DNA from: a virus
IMG/VR virus record: IMGVR_UViG_3300047388_000414
Location: 1-30,979 of that record
Length of the DNA stretch: 30,979 nt
Strand: one strand, 5' to 3'
Shown here in pieces: positions 13,193 to 21,660 of the stretch. Below the pieces are notes generated by a model. That model saw only the letters and a program-made list of their open reading frames with translations. It was not told the origin of the DNA and ran no database searches. A program made the position numbers and the translations under genes. Numbering within the stretch: position 1 is the first letter of the stretch; the number at the start of each line of letters is the position of its first letter.

Positions 13193-13875
13193 TGACAGTT
13201 GAGACACCACCCGAAATACCATCTCAGCCAAGTTGGTTTCTGGATGAAGGAATGCCAGGAATAGGTGATAGACCCAGTTGGTTACCTGATAAATTTAAAA
13301 CAGTAGCTGACTTATCAAAAAGCTATACTGAGCTTGAAAAACGTGTAGGCATAGTTCCTGATAATTATGATTTTACTAAGTCAAAGTTTCTTGACCCTGA
13401 TTATGCACCGTTCCAAGACTTACAAGTCTTAGCTAAAGAAAAGCGTGTTCCTCAAGAATTCATTGATAAAATGCTAGAGTCTGTTGATAAATACATGGAT
13501 GAATTCACGATAGATAACAATGAAGAAATTAAGAAGTTAGGTGATAATGGCAAAGAACGTGTTGTAGTCTTGGATAATTGGGCGAAAGCTAACCTTTCAA
13601 AAGATGCTTATGAAGCTTTAACAGGTAGCTTAACTAATGCAGCTTCAATTAAAGCACTAGAAGAATTAAGAGGAAAAATGATGTCCGGCACACCACAAGT
13701 ACCTAATGATAATGGCTCGGTTACAGGCTCCGCCTCCTTAGATGATATCAAGTTAGAGTTATCAAATAATCTTGCTAAATATAAGACTGATGAAGGCTAT
13801 CGAAAAGATTTACAGAAGCGATTAGAAGTTGCATCTAAAAATGCTCCGGGCTTTGTTGACAAAGTAGGCGCATAA
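13192..13875 (+). CDS. Capsid scaffolding protein
   Basis: A 227-residue product with the features of podovirus scaffolds: an acidic, Pro-rich N-terminus with PSWLPDKFKTVADLSKSYTELE, long charged helices and a basic C-terminal end (YRKDLQKRLEVASKNAPGF) that may contact the capsid protein. Scaffolds guide prohead assembly and leave before the head is filled. It lies directly upstream of the major capsid gene. Confidence 0.8.
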   Translation: MTVETPPEIPSQPSWFLDEGMPGIGDRPSWLPDKFKTVADLSKSYTELEKRVGIVPDNYDFTKSKFLDPDYAPFQDLQVLAKEKRVPQEFIDKMLESVDKYMDEFTIDNNEEIKKLGDNGKERVVVLDNWAKANLSKDAYEALTGSLTNAASIKALEELRGKMMSGTPQVPNDNGSVTGSASLDDIKLELSNNLAKYKTDEGYRKDLQKRLEVASKNAPGFVDKVGA

Positions 13876-13908
13876 GATTCATAATAATAGTAGTCCATAT
13901 TTTAGTCT

Positions 13909-13936
13909 GACAACTTAAATATGTAAGGACAACTTA
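13909..13936 (+). repeat. Direct repeat GACAACTTA upstream of the capsid gene
   Basis: GACAACTTA occurs at 13909-13917 and 13928-13936, 19 bases apart start to start, about two helical turns. The spacing would suit protein binding, but no regulator is known here. Confidence 0.4.
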
Positions 13937-13951
13937 CTGCCTAGACCTCTT

Positions 13952-13984
13952 GTTAAAAGAGATAATCTTTAAAGTAGCAAGCCC
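13952..13984 (+). other. Hairpin in the capsid leader
   Basis: CTTG near 13952 pairs with CAAG near 13979, enclosing AAAGA with TCTTT around a 5-base loop. It lies about 60 bases before the capsid start. With no U-run directly after it, it is more likely an mRNA processing or stabilising element than a terminator. Confidence 0.4.
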
Positions 13985-14040
13985 TGAGAAAAACTTAGTC
14001 AAATATTTCATTGATTAATAATTTTTTTAGGGGTTAAGCT

Positions 14041-14871
14041 ATGTCCACTTCATTGACAGCCGTCCAACAAATTGAGTTTGATGCGCTTGTAAAAGCAGAA
14101 TATCAATCTCTTGGTTTTTTATTACGTGATACTGTTCGCGTTCGTAGAGACGTGATTGGTGCTACTGTGTCTTTCCGTAAGGTAAACCAAATTCAAGCTG
14201 TACCAACTGGTTATTTACAAACTGTAGTTATTCAAGACCCAACTTACAGTCAAACCTCAGCAATTCTACAAAAGTATACTGCTCCTACTGCTGTAGATTC
14301 CGTACAAGAATTAACAGTTAACTTTGATGCTAAGATGGAAAACGCTATGTTAGTAGCGAATGCTTTAGGTCGTCGTTCCGACCAAATCATTATTGATTCC
14401 TTAGCAGTATCTCCAGGTCAAACAATTTTGGATGGCGGTACTAACATGACTTATGTTAAGTACACTCAAGCAATCCAATTTTTCGATAATAATGCTGTTC
14501 CTTTACCAGAACGTTTTGCTGCAATGTCGGCCAGTAATTTCCAATCACTTCTTCAAGCTGACCAGTTCGTTTCTACTTTCTATACACAAAATCGTGTATT
14601 GGATAAAGGGTTCGTACGTGATTACCTTGGTGTAAACATTATTATCATTCCTGAAATGATTGAAGGTGGATTACCTTTTGTTAGTCCAGATATTCGTAAA
14701 ACATTCTTCTGGCACAAGCAATCAACCGGTATGGGTATTGGTCATGACTTCCGCACAGAAATTAATTACTTACCTCGTGAAACTTCTTGGTTAGTAAATG
14801 GCATCTTTTCTGCTGGAGCAATCACTATTGATAACTTAGGTATCATCCAAATCAACTGTGATGAGACTTAA
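14041..14871 (+). CDS. Major capsid protein
   Basis: A 276-residue product between scaffold and tail genes. The mid-region (VQELTVNFDAKMENAMLVANALGRRSDQIIIDSLA) is typical of HK97-fold capsid proteins of small podoviruses, and the C-terminal half has the FRTEINYLPRETSWLV type of ending. It forms the icosahedral shell. AGGGG 8 bases before ATG 14041 gives strong initiation. It is shorter than T7 gp10A (344), with no obvious insertion domain. Confidence 0.85.
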   Translation: MSTSLTAVQQIEFDALVKAEYQSLGFLLRDTVRVRRDVIGATVSFRKVNQIQAVPTGYLQTVVIQDPTYSQTSAILQKYTAPTAVDSVQELTVNFDAKMENAMLVANALGRRSDQIIIDSLAVSPGQTILDGGTNMTYVKYTQAIQFFDNNAVPLPERFAAMSASNFQSLLQADQFVSTFYTQNRVLDKGFVRDYLGVNIIIIPEMIEGGLPFVSPDIRKTFFWHKQSTGMGIGHDFRTEINYLPRETSWLVNGIFSAGAITIDNLGIIQINCDET

Positions 14872-14874
14872 TAA

Positions 14875-14896
14875 AATAAAGCATTGAATCTTTATT
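14875..14896 (+). other. Hairpin after the capsid gene
   Basis: AATAAAG (14875-14881) pairs with CTTTATT (14890-14896). It has no GC core and no U-run, so it is at best a weak terminator or an mRNA 3'-end stabiliser that might lower expression of the next gene relative to capsid. Confidence 0.4.
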
Positions 14897-14917
14897 AATG
14901 AATTGGAGTAATTAAGC

Positions 14918-15745
14918 ATGGCTTTTACAATTGCAAACTGGGGTTGCCAACAGCCCTCAATGAATGCTGGACAAGAAACTGTTACACCATTTGGTGGCTC
15001 ACCTACTGTAGAAAACACTATCAATGTTTTTACATATGCAAGCCCAAATGATACTGTTGCTACGATTACAGCAGCTAATTATTTTCTTTCACTTTATCCA
15101 ATATTGAGTGTTGGGGATATTATTTGGGGAAGCGGAACTGATGCATCATTTGCTGTTCAAGTAACAGCTGTATCCTCTACTTCGGTCACCGTAGTTAGCA
15201 TGGGTCTAACAACCTCTATTGGTACTGCAAATATTGTCGCTGGGGCAGTAACTGCAACTGAATTAGCTTCAGATGCAGTAACAACAGCTAAGATTCTTAA
15301 CAATAATGTTACTTCAGCTAAACTAGCTACAAATACCCTTCAATATTTAGCTGTGCCTATTACTGCTGCTGAATTTAATGGTATGTATGCTGCTCCTAAA
15401 TTACTTGTTGCTGCTGGTGGTGCAAATACATTAATCGTTCTAGATAAGTTAGATTTGTTATTAACTTTCGGAAGTGCGGCTTTTGCTGCCGGTGGTGTAG
15501 CTGCTGTTCAATATGATTCAACTGCGAATGGTGCTGGTGTTATTGCATCTACTACTCGTCCTGCTGCTGACTTCTTTGTTGTTGCAAGTACTGGGTTTGG
15601 ATTCAATATGGGCGTTGTAGCACAAACGTTTACGACTTGCGTTAACAAGGGTCTATATCTTTCCAACATAACGGGCGCATTTACCACTGGTACAGGTAGT
15701 TCACTAGTTGCACACATTTGGTATAAGATTGTTCCAACTGTTTAA
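14918..15745 (+). CDS. Head-fibre or decoration-like virion protein
   Basis: A 275-residue product rich in Ala, Thr and Val. The N-terminal third looks like a beta domain. In the middle is the repeat-like stretch (ATELASDAVTTAKILNNNVTSAKLATN) common in trimeric phage fibres and head fibres, followed by a beta-rich C-terminal domain. It sits directly after the capsid gene, so a capsid-attached fibre or decoration protein is likely. It is not a T7 gene: T7 has gp11 here. GGAG lies 9 bases before ATG. Confidence 0.65.
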   Translation: MAFTIANWGCQQPSMNAGQETVTPFGGSPTVENTINVFTYASPNDTVATITAANYFLSLYPILSVGDIIWGSGTDASFAVQVTAVSSTSVTVVSMGLTTSIGTANIVAGAVTATELASDAVTTAKILNNNVTSAKLATNTLQYLAVPITAAEFNGMYAAPKLLVAAGGANTLIVLDKLDLLLTFGSAAFAAGGVAAVQYDSTANGAGVIASTTRPAADFFVVASTGFGFNMGVVAQTFTTCVNKGLYLSNITGAFTTGTGSSLVAHIWYKIVPTV

Positions 15746-15759
15746 TAGGGTAGATTTGA

Positions 15760-16365
15760 ATGGCTTATACTAAAACAAGTATTATATCCTTAGCAGTAAT
15801 GTTACTTGGGCATAAGCCTATTCAAACTTTATCTGATGCAGATGACATGGTTGTAGCTGCTGAACAAGCATTTGACATATTATTACCTAGTATTTTAGGA
15901 ACTGGTAATTGGCGCTTTTCAATGCAAATTCAACAGCTAACACTATCTACTGAAGTCCCACCACCACAGACTAATTTCCAACAGATTTATTTATTACCTC
16001 CTGGTTATCTAAAGAATATAAGAATAATTCCTGAAAATTATGTATACGAAATATATTCTAATAATCAAATTTGGTGTAACTGGGGAACATCTTCACCCAT
16101 TTACATGGAATATGCATTTCTTCCAAATGTTGCCCAATTAACAGCTACATTTATTAATTACTTCATTTATGAAATAGCTGCATTTTTAAGTCTTTCAAGT
16201 GCTCAAAAGCCTGATTATTTTAAAGCGCTAATGACTCAAAAAGATATTCAATGGGCTATCGCAGCCGCTGCCGATGCACAAAATAGACCTCAATTTGTTG
16301 ATGTTCAAATACCGATGCTAACTAAGCGAAATATAACTGGTATAATAGGGCCACAAATAGGTTAA
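15760..16365 (+). CDS. Tail tubular protein A (gp11-like)
   Basis: A 201-residue product, near T7 gp11 (196). The start MAYTKTSIISLAVMLLGHKPI and the block AFDILLPSILGTGNWRFS match the adaptor family. Twelve copies join the portal to the tail nozzle. It is followed at once by the nozzle gene. Confidence 0.8.
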   Translation: MAYTKTSIISLAVMLLGHKPIQTLSDADDMVVAAEQAFDILLPSILGTGNWRFSMQIQQLTLSTEVPPPQTNFQQIYLLPPGYLKNIRIIPENYVYEIYSNNQIWCNWGTSSPIYMEYAFLPNVAQLTATFINYFIYEIAAFLSLSSAQKPDYFKALMTQKDIQWAIAAAADAQNRPQFVDVQIPMLTKRNITGIIGPQIG

Positions 16366-16378
16366 AGGCGCTAATGAA

Positions 16379-18928
16379 ATGGCATACACGACATGGTCGC
16401 AAGATATTTTTACGAAAGGTGAGCTTTCACCTTACATGTACGCTCGTGTTACCGTCAATGAATATAATAACGGATTAAAGACAGCGCAGAATGTTTTAAC
16501 TTATCCCTCAGGAGCCGCAGGTAAAAGATTTGGTACACTGTATCAAACAACCTTGACGGGCTTTACAGCTTTCGACCAACTTTATTTTCAAACATTCCAA
16601 TATTTAAATGAATGCGTTTATCAGATAGTAATGACACCTGGTAATATTTATATATATCTTGAAGGAAAGTTACAGGCTGTTGTTGTAGCAGGTTATACAG
16701 CTCCGCAAATCTTTAATGGAATCTCTACAGTTTTAGGGGCTATATTTAGATTTACTACTCAAGGTATTCGTCCATTTGATTTAACAAGGTCACCAAGTGC
16801 ACCATTTATAATTAATGCACTTGTGAGTAGTACTCAACTTAGTATTACAACCGCAAGTTTTCCCGTTGGAAATATCTATCCTGTGAAATTCGATACAGGC
16901 GTATTGCCTACAACTATTCCACAAATATTTACAGGTATTACTTACTTTATTTATACTCACACTACTACTACATTTAGTATTTATAGCACTTCTAAAGATG
17001 CAAAATTTCAGACTAATCCATTTACTATTATTAACGCTGGTGCAGGTTCCCATGTAGTAATACAAGATAACTGGGCTATTACTGCAACTGTATTTAAGAA
17101 TCGTCCTGTATATGATTTCAATGGCGCAGTTGTTTCTTATGACGGAAATGGGTTTAGTGCTAGTGCTGTTTCTGGAAGTAATGTCACGATTACTGTTACA
17201 CCACCCTATTCTTTATTATCTAGTGCATATGTAGGTGGTGCGCTTTTTATGAGCGGTGGTTCTGCAAGAATTACAGCTGTAGCTTCCACCGCATCTTTTA
17301 CTGTTGCTGTTCAAACACCCTTTAATGTTGCTAGCTCTTTTATCCCTGGCAGCCTGGTATTACTAACAGAACCTGCATGGAGTGATACTAGAGGATGGCC
17401 TCAAGTATGTTCCAGTTATCAGAGCCGAGCATTATTTGCTAATACATCTAGTTTGCCTAATGGTTTCTGGGCTAGTGTAATAAATGACTATAGTGATTTT
17501 GGTGACTTAACAACAGACGATGATGATGCTATTAGCTTCTACCCAACATCTGACAATATGAATTATATAAAATTCATAGTTCCATATCGCAGTATCACTG
17601 TTCATACAAACACAGGCATTTATTCAAGTCCATTGTCAGATGTTACAGCTATAACGCCTACTAATTTTACTCTTCAATTGCAAGATTCAACCCCAGCTGA
17701 TGTTATACAGCCAACAGCAATTGATAATCAGATTGTTGTGTTATCAGGTAATGATGCACATCAAATGTTGTGGGATGGTATCAATAATGCTTATACATCT
17801 AATATAGTATCAGTAATAAGTGAACAAACAATTCGTGACCCACAGGATGAAACAGCATTTCAAAATTTACGCAGAGCCGGAAGTCGATTTGTATTTATCA
17901 TAAATAGAAATGGTTCAATGGCAACATATCAAACATTAATCTCTCAAGGGGTTTCTGGTTTTACGCTTCAAATTATGGAGCAATCTTATGGGTCAGCCTC
18001 TTTTATACAAACTGCAAGTAGCTCCGATGGACGTTGTTGGTTTGTAGTTCAGAGACAAATAGCACAAACAGCTTTTACAAGTGCTATTACGGGATTTACA
18101 GAAGAAACATCAACAGACCCATCTACACTTGAAGTCTTATCAATTAACTTTAGTCCTACAATACCTACTGCTATGCTATTTGCTACAACGGGAGTTTTAC
18201 CAACAAGCTCACCTCAAGTAAATTCATCTCAATACTATTGGGCTGTAGGAGTTGACACGGATAATTTTGTAGTTTATTTAACTCAAGAGGATGCACTTAA
18301 TGCAATAAGTGCAATTAACTTTACGAGTATAGGAACTTTAAGTACCGTAACTTCATGGCCCTTAGCTACAATATTTACACTTGAAGAATTAACGGATGAA
18401 GTATTTTTAGATTGTGCTATTCAATACAATGGAACGCCAACTGATACAGTTTTAACAGGCAATTTGTTTAATGCTCAAGATATTAAAATGGTAGGCGATG
18501 GTTTCGGTTTTGTTTCTGAGGCGAATATTAATCTAGGCAATCAAATTGTATTTGAATCTCATGGCAGCACAGTTGAGGTATCTGATGCATTTATTGGATT
18601 TCCCATTAATACTGTTATAGAACCGATGCCATTAAGTATTGCTAGTGGCTCTTCTCCTAAAGAAACAACATTAACTAAGCCTAAGAGAATTATGTTTGTT
18701 AGATTCATGTTTAACAATACGATAGGAGGCACTATAAATGGCGTACCTATTGCACTCGAACCTTTTGATATGGCGCACATTGGTGAGCCGCCATTCCCAG
18801 CTAGAGGGATTTTCGAATTGAGTGTTTTGAAAGGATGGGATGACTTTAATAATCCAACATATACAATAGAACATAATGAACCATTCGATATCCAATTGCT
18901 TGGTGTGTTTTATTCAGTAGAGATTTAA
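16379..18928 (+). CDS. Tail tubular protein B / nozzle (gp12-like)
   Basis: An 849-residue product, close to T7 gp12 (794). The N-terminus (FTKGELSPYMYARVTVNEYNNGLKTAQNVLTYPSGAAGKRFGT) is diagnostic for the family. The rest is long beta-rich sequence, as in the multi-domain nozzle. Six copies form the tail tube tip that receives DNA from the adaptor. AAGG lies about 9 bases before the ATG. Confidence 0.85.
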   Translation: MAYTTWSQDIFTKGELSPYMYARVTVNEYNNGLKTAQNVLTYPSGAAGKRFGTLYQTTLTGFTAFDQLYFQTFQYLNECVYQIVMTPGNIYIYLEGKLQAVVVAGYTAPQIFNGISTVLGAIFRFTTQGIRPFDLTRSPSAPFIINALVSSTQLSITTASFPVGNIYPVKFDTGVLPTTIPQIFTGITYFIYTHTTTTFSIYSTSKDAKFQTNPFTIINAGAGSHVVIQDNWAITATVFKNRPVYDFNGAVVSYDGNGFSASAVSGSNVTITVTPPYSLLSSAYVGGALFMSGGSARITAVASTASFTVAVQTPFNVASSFIPGSLVLLTEPAWSDTRGWPQVCSSYQSRALFANTSSLPNGFWASVINDYSDFGDLTTDDDDAISFYPTSDNMNYIKFIVPYRSITVHTNTGIYSSPLSDVTAITPTNFTLQLQDSTPADVIQPTAIDNQIVVLSGNDAHQMLWDGINNAYTSNIVSVISEQTIRDPQDETAFQNLRRAGSRFVFIINRNGSMATYQTLISQGVSGFTLQIMEQSYGSASFIQTASSSDGRCWFVVQRQIAQTAFTSAITGFTEETSTDPSTLEVLSINFSPTIPTAMLFATTGVLPTSSPQVNSSQYYWAVGVDTDNFVVYLTQEDALNAISAINFTSIGTLSTVTSWPLATIFTLEELTDEVFLDCAIQYNGTPTDTVLTGNLFNAQDIKMVGDGFGFVSEANINLGNQIVFESHGSTVEVSDAFIGFPINTVIEPMPLSIASGSSPKETTLTKPKRIMFVRFMFNNTIGGTINGVPIALEPFDMAHIGEPPFPARGIFELSVLKGWDDFNNPTYTIEHNEPFDIQLLGVFYSVEI

Positions 18929-18937
18929 GGAGAAGTA

Positions 18938-19450
18938 ATGCCATTTTATTTATTGTTGGCCATGCAAGCATCCGGAATGATAATTGATTTTCTTGGAGCT
19001 TCGAATCAAAGAGATATGATGAATATCGGCATGAAACTGCAAGACCAAGCAGTTGAAGCTAATATCATGGATTTGAGAGCAGAAAGCGCTGATGAAAGTT
19101 TACAGTCTATGAAACAACTACGTCAGAATCTTGGTAGTCAAATTGCGGCTAATGCAGCACAAGGTAAACAGTCCGGAGCTGGTAGCGCGTTTGCTATTTC
19201 AAATCAAAGTATTGGAAATTTCAATGCCGATGAACAGATTAGAAAACTTAACCTATTAGGTAAAGAAAATCAATTACGTGCAGGTCAAGCTATGTCTCGT
19301 TTACAACATAGTTCAGATTCCACTAAGTTATGGAGAAGCTTTGCTAGCCGAACAATTAATCGATTTCCAAGTAGCGTTTCTGGTTGGGAAGCATTTGGTA
19401 AACAAGCTGGACAAGGCTTCGGCTTAACTTCCATTGGAGGTGGTAGCTAA
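18938..19450 (+). CDS. Internal virion protein (gp14-like)
   Basis: A 170-residue product. It has a short hydrophobic N-terminal segment (YLLLAMQASGMIIDFLG), then long amphipathic helices and a Gly-rich end, like T7 gp14 (196), which is ejected into the outer membrane to begin the DNA channel. AAGGAG before the ATG gives strong initiation. It is the first of three consecutive ejection-protein genes. Confidence 0.75.
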   Translation: MPFYLLLAMQASGMIIDFLGASNQRDMMNIGMKLQDQAVEANIMDLRAESADESLQSMKQLRQNLGSQIAANAAQGKQSGAGSAFAISNQSIGNFNADEQIRKLNLLGKENQLRAGQAMSRLQHSSDSTKLWRSFASRTINRFPSSVSGWEAFGKQAGQGFGLTSIGGGS

Positions 19451-21660
19451 TGGCTGAATTAGATTTTTCACATACAGTTTCAGAGGTTCCTCAACATCAA
19501 CAGAATCCAGCGCCGTATCATCGTACTGAAAAAATCGAACAAAATACTACGCCAGATTTCCAAAGCGCAATATCAAATTATGCCAGTAGTCAAAATTGGA
19601 TGTCTTCCGTAGGTTCATTTGTAGCTAATCGAGCATCAAATGCTATAGCCGAAAAATTAGGTACAGAAATAGGAAAAAATCCTAAAGGTGATTTAGGTGT
19701 TATTCCATTAACTGAATTTGATGATGCTATGCAGAAGAGTTATGTAACTCAATCTCAAGCAACTCTAGGCTTACAAGCTAATAAACTTATTACTGAATCT
19801 AATTTAGAAGTAGCTAAGGTTAGTCGTATAACGCCAGAACTAATTAGAAAAACTAATAGTTCTGTTTCTATTGGACTACAAAATATATTTAATAATGCTC
19901 CTTCTGCAATTCAAGCTAACTTACAGTCTCATTATGGGAACTTAATGTTGACTCAGAATGCAGACTTAACAGAGCGAATGCTTAGAGAACAAAAACAAGA
20001 TAGGACGAATAATACAGCTTTAGCTAGTCAGATGAATAATGAGCATGCTTATACATTTGGATTGCATGGCAATGATAAGGCAGCTCAGGCCGCAATAGAG
20101 ACTACAACTAAACTATCTCAAGCTGATGTTGCATCGCGGCTAATGACTCCTGAACAAGCTAAATCTAATATTGATGCTGCACGAAAAAGTTATCTTACCG
20201 GTAAAATGATTCATGATTATAATTCTAAAAAAGATGAAGAAAAACCAGCATATTTGAAGTCTATTGTTGATAAAAAACCAGACTATTTAAGTGACACAGA
20301 TTACATGGATGTTACAAATGGTCTAATGACTTTTGTAAATCATCAAAATGCTTTGCTAGCCCAAGACCAATCATTATCATTAGCTAAGTTTAATACTAGC
20401 ATTGCTATGAATCCTTTGGCTGCTGACATGCCACAACAACTACAAGAACTAAAAAGAAATGTTTCACCTATAGCATATGAGCAAGCACAATTAAAATATG
20501 TAAATACGGTCAAAGCTTTTAACACTGAACAAGGTAATGTCAATAATGCTATCGCTTCATGGAATGACCCAAGTTCTTTTTCTCGTCTTACTGAAAAAGG
20601 AATAAACAAAGCTTTTGATACTCAAGTTAATCATTATGTTCAACAACGACAAGAGCAAAGCAATCCTATTTCAGTAGAAGAAGCTGAAGTGCAAGTAGCA
20701 GCCTCAGCTGGTGGGAAAATACCTATTTTTGAAAAAGAATTACAAAATAAACTGTTAAGTGGAAATCCTGCAAATATTCAATCTGCCTCAAATCAAATTG
20801 ACATGTTAAATCATATGAAACGTGGAAGTGTATATGAAGGTGTTTCTACTAAAGCAAAAGCTATTGCTACTTTATTTCAACAACAACGCGGGTCAATGCC
20901 TGATAGTGATTTAGCTAGACAGATTACAGATAACTTATCTAATGTTGATGAAAAGATGCAAAAAACTTTAGATAATTCTTGGAGTCTAATACTTTCTCAA
21001 AAAGGTGTTGGAGGTATGGGAAAGAATAAATCCTTTGCTGATTTTGGTCTTCAAACTGTAGGATTATCTAAAGATAAAATGGGTGGCGATTATTTTGGAA
21101 CTATTTACGGTAATGATATTTATAACCAATTAAATTCTAATTTCACTGCCACTAGAGGTGATTATAATGCTGCTGTTAAGATGACTCAAGATTATGTTGA
21201 TAATCATTATTCGGATACTTATGTGAATGGTACTAAACAAAAATCTGATAGTTCTGTAGAGAAATATTTAGGATATGAAGGTAATGATGTAACTCCTTAT
21301 GTTCAACAGGATATATTAAATCATCTTTCTGAATCATTTAGTGTAGCGAAAACAGCTTATCCGGATGACTATTGGGAAACCTTACCTTTAAAGAATAAGG
21401 TAGTTGAAGCAGTAAGGCATGTAAAAACAAAAGATGGGATTAAGCAATATAGATATCCCATCAACTTAGTTGGCCGAGAAGGAAATCAATGGGATGTATC
21501 CGTTCAAACTCCTTATGGACAACGTAGTCTATTTTTAGTGGCTCCTCATCTTGGAATCACAACTTATAATCCAAATAAAGAAGCTATTGATAAAGCTTAT
21601 AAATCTAGAATAAGTCATTTCCCTTTAATAAGTCCTAAGGATATTCATAATGGCTACTGA
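19450..21660 (+). CDS. Internal virion protein (gp15-like)
   Basis: A 736-residue product, nearly the length of T7 gp15 (747), in the same place between the 14-like and 16-like genes. It is helical and rich in Asn, Gln and Lys, with no membrane segment. In T7, gp15 forms the middle of the ejection channel across the periplasm. GGAGG precedes the ATG, which overlaps the previous stop by one base. The end overlaps the next gene by 11 bases. Confidence 0.75.
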   Translation: MAELDFSHTVSEVPQHQQNPAPYHRTEKIEQNTTPDFQSAISNYASSQNWMSSVGSFVANRASNAIAEKLGTEIGKNPKGDLGVIPLTEFDDAMQKSYVTQSQATLGLQANKLITESNLEVAKVSRITPELIRKTNSSVSIGLQNIFNNAPSAIQANLQSHYGNLMLTQNADLTERMLREQKQDRTNNTALASQMNNEHAYTFGLHGNDKAAQAAIETTTKLSQADVASRLMTPEQAKSNIDAARKSYLTGKMIHDYNSKKDEEKPAYLKSIVDKKPDYLSDTDYMDVTNGLMTFVNHQNALLAQDQSLSLAKFNTSIAMNPLAADMPQQLQELKRNVSPIAYEQAQLKYVNTVKAFNTEQGNVNNAIASWNDPSSFSRLTEKGINKAFDTQVNHYVQQRQEQSNPISVEEAEVQVAASAGGKIPIFEKELQNKLLSGNPANIQSASNQIDMLNHMKRGSVYEGVSTKAKAIATLFQQQRGSMPDSDLARQITDNLSNVDEKMQKTLDNSWSLILSQKGVGGMGKNKSFADFGLQTVGLSKDKMGGDYFGTIYGNDIYNQLNSNFTATRGDYNAAVKMTQDYVDNHYSDTYVNGTKQKSDSSVEKYLGYEGNDVTPYVQQDILNHLSESFSVAKTAYPDDYWETLPLKNKVVEAVRHVKTKDGIKQYRYPINLVGREGNQWDVSVQTPYGQRSLFLVAPHLGITTYNPNKEAIDKAYKSRISHFPLISPKDIHNGY

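Noticed and set aside
20343-20609. Minus-strand ORFs inside the virion genes (also 26829-27146, 27189-27452, 27846-28121)
   Set aside because: They are antisense to strongly supported coding genes, lack ribosome sites and show no recognisable motif.
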